Source of the DNA: JACRCT01 sp049841135
GTDB lineage: Bacteria; Myxococcota; Myxococcia; Myxococcales; UBA5297
Reading direction: 5' to 3'
DNA: 64,000 bases
Assembly (NCBI GenBank): GCA_049841135.1
Contig: JASGHK010000001.1
Coordinates: forward strand, 744,001-808,000
In this document: piece after piece, positions 1-9,174 of the stretch
Position numbering within the stretch: the stretch's first letter is position 1
Layout of the letters: every line of letters begins with the position of its first letter
Notes under the pieces: model-generated
Databases searched by the model: none
What the model saw: only the letters and a program-made list of their open reading frames with translations
Told to the model about the DNA's origin: nothing
Translations under genes and position numbers: made by a program

Positions 1-188
1 CCTGCAGGCCGCCAGCGAGAACGTCAAGGTGCCGCTCGGCCTGGGCGCCCGCCACGCCGCGAGCGCGGCGATGACGCTCGAGACCAAGGCCGTGGCGCTG
101 GTGGTCAGCCAGACCAGCGGCGCGGTCCGCGTCTTCAAGGACGGAGGAGATCATCCTCGAGCTGCACCAGACGGCGCGCCGCAAGTAG
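1..188 (+). CDS. Diadenylate cyclase (DisA_N/CdaA type), 3' end only, frameshifted
   Basis: This is the 3' end of a gene that enters from outside the window. The visible residues resemble the end of the DisA_N diadenylate cyclase domain, which makes the second messenger c-di-AMP from two ATP: a GLGARHAA segment matches the conserved RHRAA nucleotide-binding motif, followed by the AVALVVSQTSGAVRVF strand pair. The frame breaks near base 143. Dropping one base from the ggagga stretch restores KDGEIILELHQTARRK and a tag stop at 186-188, a normal end for CdaA-like proteins. The extra base is probably an assembly error. The N-terminal part, including any membrane helices, is not visible, so the choice between CdaA and other subfamilies stays open. 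Confidence 0.6.
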
Positions 189-249
189 CCTCGCCAGTCC
201 TCGCCTCATCGCCGGGTCATCCTCACCGTTCGGTTGAGGAGACCCGACC

Positions 250-756
250 ATGATCCCGCAGAGCATCATCGACTACCTCGGCGACCGAGCCATCCCCTAC
301 CGCCGCATTCCCCACCCGCGCGCGGTGAGCGCCCAGCAGCTCGCCCACTCCATGCACGTCTCCGGCTACCGCGTGGCCAAGGCCGTCATCGCCGACTGCG
401 ACGGCCAGTGGTGGATCGCGGTGCTGCCGGCCGCGCAGATGCTGGACCTGGGCGAGCTCGCCCGCGCCACCGGCAGCGCCACGGCCCGGATGGTGTCGGA
501 GGAGGAGTTCGGCTCACGCTTCGCCGGTTGCGAGGTCGGCGCCGAGCCGCCCTTCGGCAAGCTCTACGGTCTGCCCGTCGTCTGCGACCGCAGCCTGGCC
601 GAAGACGAGACCCTGCTCTTCCGGTCCGGCTCGCACGAAGAAGCGCTCGAGGTGACCTTCGAGGACTTCACCCGTCTGGAGGGGCCCCTCATCGCCGCCA
701 TCGGGTTCATTCCGGTGCCCGCTTCGCGGATGGCGAACCCCGAGCTGCGCCCTTGA
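250..756 (+). CDS. YbaK/EbsC-domain protein, probable aminoacyl-tRNA deacylase
   Basis: A 168-residue single-domain protein of the YbaK/ProX-like superfamily, whose members hydrolyse mischarged aminoacyl-tRNAs in trans in the cytoplasm. Matching landmarks are an N-terminal IPHPRAVSAQQLA segment, VAKAVIADCDG (conserved Lys), AVLPAAQMLDLGEL, a GCEVGAEPPFG loop and the LFRSGSHEEALEV strand. The length is typical of a free-standing YbaK domain. It starts at ATG 250, closely preceded by gaggagacccgacc. It follows the diadenylate cyclase end by about 60 bases on the same strand. Substrate specificity (Cys, Ala or other tRNA) cannot be read from the sequence. Confidence 0.85.
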   Translation: MIPQSIIDYLGDRAIPYRRIPHPRAVSAQQLAHSMHVSGYRVAKAVIADCDGQWWIAVLPAAQMLDLGELARATGSATARMVSEEEFGSRFAGCEVGAEPPFGKLYGLPVVCDRSLAEDETLLFRSGSHEEALEVTFEDFTRLEGPLIAAIGFIPVPASRMANPELRP

Positions 757-836
757 GATCGCACGGCATTTTCGCCGGCTCTCTCATCGGGAAAGTGACG
801 CAGTTCTGAGTCACCCTGGCCGCATGCGTTCGCGGC

Positions 837-865
837 TTGACACCCCAATTCGAACTGCGTACGGT
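837..865 (+). promoter_or_regulatory. Candidate sigma-70 promoter upstream of the nucleotidase operon
   Basis: A TTGACA hexamer at 837-842 is followed, after 17 bases, by TACGGT at 860-865. The -35 is perfect, the -10 is a weak match, and the spacing is ideal. It lies about 100 bases upstream of the GTG start at 964 in the gap after the YbaK gene. This is a motif reading only. Confidence 0.35.
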
Positions 866-963
866 CGCTCGCCTTGCCGGTGCCCGACCGTTACGCGCCG
901 GCGCCATTCCTGATCCCAGGTGGGGGCGCGCGGTCGCGTAACGACTGAGGACGAGGTCTTTTC

Positions 964-3797
964 GTGCGACCACATTCCCGTCTCCTGCTCCCAGCAGCTC
1001 TGCTGAGCCTGTCTGCTTGCCTTCCGACCTGGAAGGGCGAGCAGCCCAATCTCGAAGGTCAGAACCTTCGGCTCACGGTGCTGCATACCTCCGACATCCA
1101 CTCGCGCTTCTTGCCCTATGACCTGGCGCCGTTGAAGACCGACGCCGACCTGGGTCTGGCGCCCGAGGCCCCGCCTTACGGCGGCGCCGCCCGTCTGGCT
1201 GCCCTCATCCGGCGCGAGAAGGCCCGTGCCGACCGGTCGCTGCTGGTCGACTCCGGCGACTACTGGCAGGGCGGCCCCATCTTCAACGCCTCGGACGGCG
1301 AGCCCGAGATGAAGTGGATGTCGCTGATGAACTACGACGCCGTCGTCATGGGCAACCATGAGTTCGACAAGGGCGTCATGAACTTCTCCGACAAGTACAC
1401 GCGCTTCGGGCACTACCCGCTGCTCGCCGCCAACTACTGGTGGGAGAACCGCAACCAGCCCAACTCCACCAACTTCGACAAGATGAGCGCGCCCTACACC
1501 CTGACCAACGTCCGGGGCCTGCGGGTGGCGATGCTCGGCATGGCGTCCATCGGCTCGATGTACGGCCTGGTGGACGGCGGCAACTCGACCCAGGCGACGC
1601 CCATCGAGCAGAACGAGTGCGCCCGCGCCTACGTCGAGATGCTCAAGCCCATCACCGACATGGTGGTCGTCGTCTCCCACCTGGGCCTCACCGAGGACCA
1701 GGACCTCGTCACCGGCTACGACGCCTACTACCCGCTGGACAGCGCCCGGCCGTTCCTGGAGCGCAAGGACACCGACCTCACCCGCTGGCAGCAGATCGAG
1801 CCGTCGCTGTCGCAGTGCGAGGCCGAGGGCACCCCGCGCGAGAAGTGCACCTTCCTCGACGGCACGGTGCGCGTGTTCATCCCCGGCGTCTCCGGCATCG
1901 ACATCATCGAGGGCGGGCACCTGCACATCGTGCTCAACCCGCCGCAGGTGCTGCGCGACCCGACCGGCCGGCCGGTCATCCTCAGCCACTCCGGCGCCTT
2001 CGCGAAGTACCTGGGCCGCCTCGAGCGAGATGCAGATGCCGCCGGCCGAGCCCGACGTCGACCACAGCAGCGACGAGTACAAGGCCTGGCTGGCGCGCAA
2101 GGCCGAGGGCGCCGAGGTGATCGCGCACGACTACCACGCGTTCCCGGTCGATGCGATCTGGTGCGACGACGAGGCCCGGTCGTGGCGCTCCTCCGTGCAG
2201 TTCGAGCAGTTCAAGTCGCTCATCACCACCCGCCCGCTCGACAACCCCGACAACGCCGACACGCGCTCCTGCCGCGACCGCTTCTGGGACGAGATGACGA
2301 TCGGGGGCGGCAAGCCCGAAGAGTTCGCCACGGATTGCATCAACAAGTACGACCGCGACTTCCGCACCTACGAGTGCGACCGCTTCCTGCCCATCGACTG
2401 CCTGGCCCGGTCCGAGCGCTGCTCGCGGCTGGAGGACCGGCCGACGACGGCGCTGCTCTCGCCGTACGTCACCGCGCTCGACTCCACCTTCGCGCTCACC
2501 CGCATCTTCGCCTACGCCCCCCGCGAGAATCGCCCGGCGCAACTCCTCCAGCGGCGGCGACAGCCCCCTGGGCAACATGACCGCCGAGTCGATGCGCGTG
2601 CGCCAGCGCGTGCAGGCCGAGTTCGCGCTCACCAACACCCTGGGCGTTCGCGACAACATCTACCCCGGCGTCGTCACCCTCGAGGCGATGTTCAACGTGT
2701 TCCCCTTCGAGAACACCATCAACATCATGTACCTGTCCGGCCGCGAGGTTCAGGAGCTGGCCGACTACGTCGGCGCGCGCTCCGGCGAGCGCGGCTGCCA
2801 GGCCCAGGCGCAGATCTCCGGCTGGAGCTTCACGATGGACTGCGCCCAGCACCAGGTGAACATCCTGCGCTACCCGTGCGAGAAGGCCTCCGACTGCGAC
2901 AAGTACGGCCCCGTCCAGCATCCCGACGGCTGGCAGTGCACCGAGGAGAAGATCTGCTGGGCGCACACGGGCTACGACGTGAAGATCAGCGGCAAGGCGC
3001 TGGACACCAACGCCACCTACAAGATCGCCGTCAACGACTACATCGCGCGCGGCGGTTCGGGCTTCAAGGTGCTCAAGCGCAACACCACCCGAATCGAGAC
3101 CAACATCAGCCTGCGCGACAGCCTCATCGACTACCTGCGCGGCCAGTGCACCTGCCAGGACATCCTCGGCGAGTCCGAGTGGAACAAGAACAAGGCCGAC
3201 GTCGACAAGGTCTCGGTCACTGGCTACAAGTGCGCCCGCGCCCACGACGGCGACCAACTGATCATCGACCCCATCGCGGTCAACTGGTGCAAGCAGGCGC
3301 TCACCTTCGAGGACCTCTACGCCAAGTGGAAGGCGGGCTCGGCGAGCGTGGCGCTGCCCGGGCTCGACGAGGGCGCCTGCACCTGCGACCAGGTGCTCAC
3401 CACCGTCGACGCCGTCTGCTCGACGGTCAGCACCGAGGTGATCGACACAGTCTGCCGCCAGCCGCTCTTCGCCGGGCTGTGCAGCTGCGAGGACGTCTTG
3501 ACCGGCAACAAGGCCAAGTGCGGCGTCATCAGCGACGAGGTGCGCAAGGCCTGCGCCACGCCGCTGGCTGGCGAAGGCAGCTGCACCTGCACCCAGGCTG
3601 TCTGCGCCGGCAGCGAGACGCTCAAGAAGTACTGCAGCCTCTCCGTCGCCAAGTGCACCTGCGCCGAAGTGGTGATGGGGGATGAGAAGGCCTGCGGACA
3701 CATCTCGAACGACCTCAAGAACTTCTGCTCCGCTCCCACCCGGGTCTCCATCGCCGTCGGCGAAGAGGACGGGCGCATCGGCCGGAGGGTCAAGTGA
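964..3797 (+). CDS. Secreted 5'-nucleotidase/cyclic phosphodiesterase-family lipoprotein with C-terminal CxC repeats (two frameshifts)
   Basis: Starts at GTG 964; a lipoprotein signal ends in LSACL. The metallophosphatase half shows HTSDIHSRF, DSGDYWQGG, GNHEFDKG and GGHLHIVL, the metal-binding blocks of the UshA/5'-nucleotidase family. The second half has the substrate-binding domain, including GNMTAESMR, FPFENTI and YKIAVNDYIARGGSGF. The gene needs two corrections: one extra base near 2026 and an extra A at 2528-2529 (gaatc for expected gatc). After the canonical fold comes an unusual extension of about four units, each opening with Cys-x-Cys and closing with a further Cys (from CTCDQVL to the end), probably disulfide-bonded or metal-binding. 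The gene overlaps the next by GTGA, so the two are translationally coupled. Substrate is unknown. Confidence 0.8.
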
Positions 3798-6022
3798 ACT
3801 CCCTCAACAACATCCGCCGTCTGGCCCTGGGCGCACTGCTCGTCGCCCTGCCCTTTGCCTCCTGCGAATGCCCGCGCGAGCCGCTGCCGCAGCCCAAGCG
3901 CGTCGAGTCCTTCGGGCTCAACGTCAAGCAGATCAAGGTCTACGGGACCTCGGGCAACGAGGCCTTCACCGAGTGGTCGAAGGACGCCCCGTTGCCGATG
4001 CCCCGCGTCGGCGCGCTGCTCGAGGTGGAGGTCTGGGCCAAGGATAAAGACGGCTACTTCATGCCGGAATTCCAGAACCCGGTCTCCTTCCGCTCGACGC
4101 CCGGCAACATCGTGGCGGTGAGCGAGCCGATCGAGACCATCACCGACGCGCTGACGGCCGGCACCGTGGACGACCTGCGCAAGACCAACCCCCGGCTACT
4201 GAACTGCCGTGAAGGCGTCTGCCGCGGCTGGGTGCTCATCGAGAAGGTCTTCGGCGAGACCTACCTGTGGGCGCAGGACTCGCCCCCGGCGCCCGTGTTC
4301 GCGCTGCCGACCACCGAAGGCGACGAGCCGTTGCCCGACGCCGGCGAGCCCGACAGCGGCCTCCCCGGCCTCGATGCGGGCCCGGACACTGGCTGGATCG
4401 AGGTGGACGGCGGCCGCACCCATGTCGCGGGCATCTCCGCTGCGCTTTGGTTCGCCGCGCCGACGGTCGCCGACATGCAGCTCCTGCCTGGCAAGTCCAT
4501 CTCCTTCTTCAACAAGTGGTGCCCGCAAAACTCCAAGCCGAATTGGAACAACCGGATCTCGCCCTTCATCGGCAACTTCCTCACCATCGACGCGCCGCCG
4601 CCCAGGGGCGACATGATCGTCACCGCCATCAGCGTCGAGGGCTTCTACGTCGCGGACCTGCTCGCCAACCCCATTACTGACACCTTCTACACCGACGACC
4701 CGACCCGCAACCGCACCCTGCCGGGCACCTACGGGTACATGTACGTCTACAACTACAACTACCCGGACGGCCTGTTCACGGGCGACCGCGTGCTCTCGCT
4801 CACCGGCACCGTTCAGGAGTTCTCGGGGTCGACCCAGCTTGTCTTCCCCAGCTGGATCCGCAAGGAGGGCTACGCCCGCCCCGAGGACCGCCCCAAGCCC
4901 ATCCTCCTCGACTTCTCCGATCCGCAGATCGACGCCGCCACCGGCAAGGCCATCGACGACTGTGTGACCAAGAACCCGGGCACCCACTGCGACAACGGCA
5001 AGCCGCCCACCAACTACAGCCTGCGCTGCGTCAAGGGCTGCGGCGAAGGCGTCTGCCCGGCGGGTACGGAGTGTGTCGACGACCAGTACTGCGCCTGTGC
5101 CAAGACAGACACCACTGACACCTGCACGGCCGCCTTCCCCGGAACGCACTGCGACACGGATTCCGGCCTTTGCGCGGGCACCTGCCCCGAGACCCCCTGC
5201 CCCACCGGCCAGTGGTGCGTGCAGTTCCACTGCGTCGACCCGGCCAACCCCTGCGCGAACACCGTCTGCCCTGCCGGCGAGAAGTGCAACCCGAACACCG
5301 GCGCCTGCGAGTGCGGTCCGTCGCTGGGCTACCGCGTCTCCAAGACGCGTCAGTATTCGGGCACGCCCGCCTATCAGAAGGTCACGCAGTGGATGGACGT
5401 GCTCTTCGCCTACTCCAACACCAACCAGGAGGTCGAGTCGCTCGAGAGCGCCATCGTCAAGCTCTCCAACGTCAAGCCGGCCACCAACTACGTCAACTGC
5501 GACTCGAACGGCAACTCGAACATTCCGCCATTCCGCTGGGCGAGCCAGGCCGACATCCACGGCTGCTTCATCCAGGGAGGCTCCTCCGAGTGGCTCTGCG
5601 ACCCCAACGGCGACGACACGGCCGACTGTGAGTGCAACCGCGACTGCATCACCGGCGGCGGCGCCTACAGCGAAGAGGTCTGCGCCGAGATGAACACCTT
5701 CAAGACCTACGGCCAGTGGCTGGTGCAGGCCGAGGACATCTGGAAGACGCGCATCAACGTCTCCACCCGCGACGCCATGCCGGACTTCGACCCGCGCATC
5801 GAGTTCAGCAAGCCGGAGTACAAGCAGTGCCGCGTGGACATCACCGGCGTCCTGCGCCAGGTGCAGGCCGCGCGACCCCGCTGGCTCATCCTCGCGCGAG
5901 ACGAGAACGACTTCTGCTGCCGCGCCCCGACCGGAGCCCGCTGCCCCACTCCGGACGACGTGGACGCCGAAGGCGTGGCGCACCCGGGCAAGTGCCCCAA
6001 GTGCCCCAGCCTCGACCAGTGA
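3794..6022 (+). CDS. Large Cys-rich lipoprotein, unknown function
   Basis: A 742-residue lipoprotein starting at GTG 3794, which overlaps the tga stop of the nucleotidase gene. The signal peptide ends in a LPFASC lipobox. The N-terminal half is beta-rich without a recognised family and has an acidic/Pro stretch (GDEPLPDAGEPDSGLPG) like the linkers of myxobacterial surface proteins. From about residue 385 to 515 there are dense Cys pairs with EGF-like or keratin-associated spacing (CVKGCGEGVCPAGTEC, CPAGEKCNPNTGACEC). More Cys pairs occur near the C-terminus. It sits between a nucleotidase lipoprotein and an outer-membrane barrel, which suggests a cell-surface complex. No enzymatic motif was seen. 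Confidence 0.75.
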   Translation: MNSLNNIRRLALGALLVALPFASCECPREPLPQPKRVESFGLNVKQIKVYGTSGNEAFTEWSKDAPLPMPRVGALLEVEVWAKDKDGYFMPEFQNPVSFRSTPGNIVAVSEPIETITDALTAGTVDDLRKTNPRLLNCREGVCRGWVLIEKVFGETYLWAQDSPPAPVFALPTTEGDEPLPDAGEPDSGLPGLDAGPDTGWIEVDGGRTHVAGISAALWFAAPTVADMQLLPGKSISFFNKWCPQNSKPNWNNRISPFIGNFLTIDAPPPRGDMIVTAISVEGFYVADLLANPITDTFYTDDPTRNRTLPGTYGYMYVYNYNYPDGLFTGDRVLSLTGTVQEFSGSTQLVFPSWIRKEGYARPEDRPKPILLDFSDPQIDAATGKAIDDCVTKNPGTHCDNGKPPTNYSLRCVKGCGEGVCPAGTECVDDQYCACAKTDTTDTCTAAFPGTHCDTDSGLCAGTCPETPCPTGQWCVQFHCVDPANPCANTVCPAGEKCNPNTGACECGPSLGYRVSKTRQYSGTPAYQKVTQWMDVLFAYSNTNQEVESLESAIVKLSNVKPATNYVNCDSNGNSNIPPFRWASQADIHGCFIQGGSSEWLCDPNGDDTADCECNRDCITGGGAYSEEVCAEMNTFKTYGQWLVQAEDIWKTRINVSTRDAMPDFDPRIEFSKPEYKQCRVDITGVLRQVQAARPRWLILARDENDFCCRAPTGARCPTPDDVDAEGVAHPGKCPKCPSLDQ

Positions 6023-6087
6023 ACCCTTCCCGAACCCTCTTCCCGAACCCTTCCAAGACCCCCATCCCCGAAGAAGTTGGAGGAAAG

Positions 6088-7647
6088 ATGCAGCCCCATT
6101 GCCGCAGGCTCGCCGCTGCCGCTGCCCTGGCCGTGCTCGTCACGGTGCCGTCGGCCGCCCGCGCGGGCGACTTCGTCGACACCCGCGTCACCCTGCTCTT
6201 CACCGACGACAACGTGCTGGCCAAGCCCGGCGAGACCACCCCCAGCAACCCGGGTGCGCGCTTCGGCTTCGCCAACAGCACCAACACGCAGTTCTACGAC
6301 AACTTCAACACCAAGTACTCCGGCTTCGAGACGCTGACCAACCTCGTCCTCTACAAGAAGGCCCCGGCGTTCTTCGAGGGCCTGACCACCGAGGCGGCGC
6401 TGGCGCTCAACCTGCTCGTCGCCCGCGAGAAGCCGACCACCGCCCTCTCCTCGGTCATCCTCTCCGACGCCTCCAGCTACCTCACCCTCAAGTACACGCC
6501 CAAGGGCTGGGACGAGAAGCGCGAGGGCCTGACGCTGACCGGCTTCCCGCTGTCCGCCGACCGCTTCCGCCTGGGCTACGCCTACAAGATCAGCTGGGGC
6601 GGCTCGGAGATCTTCGGCTCCAGCCGCTCGGAGTCGGTGCCCGGCGCCAAGCTGCAGTTCGCCAAGGCGCTCAACGCCGACCAGTTGGCCTACGGCTATG
6701 TCGGCATGAAGTCGACGATCATCCTCAACGACAAGGTGCACGAGCAGGAGGCCAACTACGGCATCCTCGGCGGCGCCGGCGTCGACATCACCCGCTGGCT
6801 GCGCTTCGACATCAGCGGCGGCTGGTTCATGAAGGGCGTCAACCCCACCACCTCCGTCCTGGGCGCTCCGGTCCGCGCCGAGGGCGTCTCCAGCCAGCTC
6901 GTCTTCCACTGGGGCGTTCCGGTCGGCAGCTCGGTCGACTTCGCGCTCTACAAGAACGACCCGGACATGCCCAGCCGCGTGTTCAGCCAAGAGGCGTACC
7001 CCGGCGGCCTCTCCATCAGCGCCTCCATCGAGGGCAGCTACCTGGCCCAGACCCTGGCCGACCCCGACGTCTTCGGCCAGACCAAGGTGCAAGGCGCCTA
7101 CGCCGGCGCCCTGCAGCTGCGCATGAAGTACGACTTCCTGCGCGTCAGCGTCCTCGGCCTGTGGCGGTCGGTCTCCTTCATCGAGTTCAACGTCCCCGGC
7201 TTCCCGCCCTACTCGGACTTCCCCAAGGGCACCGAACTGGGCGACGAGAAGTTCATCGCCGCCGGCCTCGACTACTACATCCCCTCGCTGCACCTGACCC
7301 CCGGCATCATGGGCGGCGTGCAGATGCCGGCCTCGTACTCCACCTCCAACTACATGGGCGGCAGCAACCCGGGGGAGAGCGTGAAGGGCAAGCGCACCGT
7401 CGTCATCCGCGACGCCTCCAGCAGCCCGTCCATCCTCCCGTCGGACAAGACCGCCAAGCTCATCTACTCGGTCAAGGGCAACGCGCGCTGGGACCTCTCG
7501 GACTTCTTCAGCTTCATCGCCGAGGTCTACTACACGCGTGACGAGAACCGGTTCACCTTCAAGGACAGCGCCGAGGGCGTCGCCGAGCCCACGCAGGAGA
7601 ACCCGGACATCCTGGGCTTCAACGTGATGCTGCAGGCGCGCTTCTAG
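6088..7647 (+). CDS. Outer-membrane beta-barrel protein (putative)
   Basis: A 519-residue protein beginning at ATG 6088 after a good ggagga site at 6079-6084. It has a Sec signal peptide ending SAARA. The mature part alternates polar and hydrophobic residues with many aromatic ends, and closes with NVMLQARF, the terminal Phe signature read by the BAM machinery. About 16-20 strands would fit the length. It is the last gene of the 964-7647 operon and is followed by a strong terminator, so it probably serves as the surface anchor or pore for the two lipoproteins. No specific porin family was recognised. Confidence 0.7.
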   Translation: MQPHCRRLAAAAALAVLVTVPSAARAGDFVDTRVTLLFTDDNVLAKPGETTPSNPGARFGFANSTNTQFYDNFNTKYSGFETLTNLVLYKKAPAFFEGLTTEAALALNLLVAREKPTTALSSVILSDASSYLTLKYTPKGWDEKREGLTLTGFPLSADRFRLGYAYKISWGGSEIFGSSRSESVPGAKLQFAKALNADQLAYGYVGMKSTIILNDKVHEQEANYGILGGAGVDITRWLRFDISGGWFMKGVNPTTSVLGAPVRAEGVSSQLVFHWGVPVGSSVDFALYKNDPDMPSRVFSQEAYPGGLSISASIEGSYLAQTLADPDVFGQTKVQGAYAGALQLRMKYDFLRVSVLGLWRSVSFIEFNVPGFPPYSDFPKGTELGDEKFIAAGLDYYIPSLHLTPGIMGGVQMPASYSTSNYMGGSNPGESVKGKRTVVIRDASSSPSILPSDKTAKLIYSVKGNARWDLSDFFSFIAEVYYTRDENRFTFKDSAEGVAEPTQENPDILGFNVMLQARF

Positions 7648-7668
7648 GACTGGCTTCAGGATTCAAGG

Positions 7669-7708
7669 CACGGGCTCCAGACCGCAAGGTCTGGAGCCCG
7701 TGGCGTTT
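7669..7708 (+). terminator. Rho-independent terminator of the nucleotidase operon
   Basis: A perfect 15-bp stem (7669-7683 with 7688-7702) around a gcaa tetraloop, followed by gcgttttc. It lies 22 bases after the barrel gene stop. Confidence 0.85.
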
Positions 7709-7789
7709 TCGGGTCGAGGGGAATCCTTCCGACTTTCCGCGCCGATGTCTCGACCGGCCGCAAGAACTGCGGTCGAGGCGCCCCCATGA

Positions 7790-7831
7790 CTACTTGGTCC
7801 ACGGCACCTACTTGGTCCACGTGGACCAAGT
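7790..7831. repeat. Direct plus inverted repeat with a perfect 22-bp palindrome
   Basis: The 13-mer ctacttggtccac occurs at 7790-7802 and again at 7808-7820 (18-base period). The second copy runs directly into its own inverted copy, making a perfect 22-bp palindrome at 7810-7831. It lies in the 390-base gap (7648-8039) between the operon terminator and the protease stop. Nothing else in this gap looks coding. It could be an operator, a recombination site or a relic repeat. Confidence 0.6.
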
Positions 7832-8039
7832 TGCCGCGGCCCTCGGGCGTCGCGGCCTTCGCCTGCCTCGGGGACCATCCCGGAGCGGAGCGAGCCCTGG
7901 CCGCCGAGCCCGTCCGCAAAGCAAGTCGCCCTTGGGGCAGAGTCGGGCTCCGGACTGCGAGGCCTGAAGCCCGAATCACTTGCGGCCTGCGTGCTCCCCT
8001 CCGACTTGCTTGCGCCGGTGCGCCACTGCGTCCTCGCCC

Positions 8040-8885
8040 TTACCTTGCCTGCGAGAGCCTCCGCTCCGCCCCACCGCTCGCGAGCTGGCCCAGCCCCTTC
8101 TCCTCCAGGAACCGCCGGACCTTCGCCGCCGGAGCCGCGAAGGTCTCGCCGGGCATCGGCACGTCGAAGCTGTAGGTCTCCTGCGCGACGGGGATCGAGA
8201 CCTTCGCGGTCCGGTAGCCCTCGACGATGCCCACCAGCTTCCCGGTCTCGACCGAGAACAGCCCGCCACCCGAGGCGCCGTAGCCGATGGCCGCGTCGGT
8301 CTTGAGCATCACCGGCACGCGCTTGGGGTCCAGCTCCACCTGGCTGATCATGCCGCCGGACACGGAGAGCGCCCGCCCGTACGGCGCCGCGACGATGACC
8401 ACGTCCGCCCCGAGCTCCGCCTCCCCATCGCCGGCGAGCACCGCGGCCTCCAGCGCGACGCCCGGCACGGCGAGCACCGCCAGGTCCACGTCCGGGACTG
8501 CACCGCGCGCGACCACCTTGGCGCCGAACTCCTGCGTGTCGCCGGTCGGCAGGTCGACGAGCACCACGTACTTGGGCTCCTCGCCTTTCTGGGCGGCGAC
8601 GACGTGCTCGTTGGTCAGCACATAGGTCAGCGCTCCGTCCGGCGTCAGGGCATTGCCGATGGAGACGCCCGAGGCGCTGCGCACCGGGTTTCCGGCGACG
8701 ACGACCACCACCCGCACGTTCTGCGGGAGCACCGCCCGCGCGGTCGAGGACCGCGTGCCGGGGACGGGGCGGGTCACGGCGGCTGCCGCCGAAGCTGCGG
8801 TCCCTGCCTTCGCTCCCGCGCACGCGCTCAACGCCGCCACCGACAGCACCGACACCACCACCCGCACCACCGCTCGTCCCGTCAT
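8040..8885 (-). CDS. Trypsin-like serine protease lipoprotein
   Basis: A 281-residue exported protein. The start at 8885 gives MTGRAVVRVVVSVLSVAA and a lipobox-like LSACAG; upstream frame extension exists but lacks a signal. The catalytic triad of the Trypsin_2/DegP-like fold is visible: His in TNEHVVA, Asp in VPDVDLAVLAV and Ser in GYGASGGGLF. No PDZ domain follows, so it is a minimal protease of the HtrA or V8 type. A short Ala-rich linker (about residues 20-40) precedes the domain. It probably acts in the periplasm or on the outer membrane. The nearest same-strand genes are far away, so it seems monocistronic. Confidence 0.85.
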   Translation of the reverse strand: MTGRAVVRVVVSVLSVAALSACAGAKAGTAASAAAAVTRPVPGTRSSTARAVLPQNVRVVVVVAGNPVRSASGVSIGNALTPDGALTYVLTNEHVVAAQKGEEPKYVVLVDLPTGDTQEFGAKVVARGAVPDVDLAVLAVPGVALEAAVLAGDGEAELGADVVIVAAPYGRALSVSGGMISQVELDPKRVPVMLKTDAAIGYGASGGGLFSVETGKLVGIVEGYRTAKVSIPVAQETYSFDVPMPGETFAAPAAKVRRFLEEKGLGQLASGGAERRLSQAR

Positions 8886-9174
8886 CCCTTGCGCCTTCTT
8901 TCGGAAAGAAATGGGTCCCACCTGCGCCGCCGACCTTGGCACGCCGGCAGCCGATGGCGGGAGAGACGGACGAAATGGCGCATGCCGGCCCGGAGGCAGC
9001 GCACACAGGCGACCCAAAAGTCCTCGTAGCCGGAACCGCCCGGTTTTCGTAAGCTTTGAAGCTTGAACAGTTCCCTCTTCGACCGAGGATTCACGCTTGG
9101 GAACCGGCTGGATACCAGGAATCTCCACGGCGATCGCTGCCTCGCGCGCGTCGGCGCTCACCCGCCCGCAGAGC

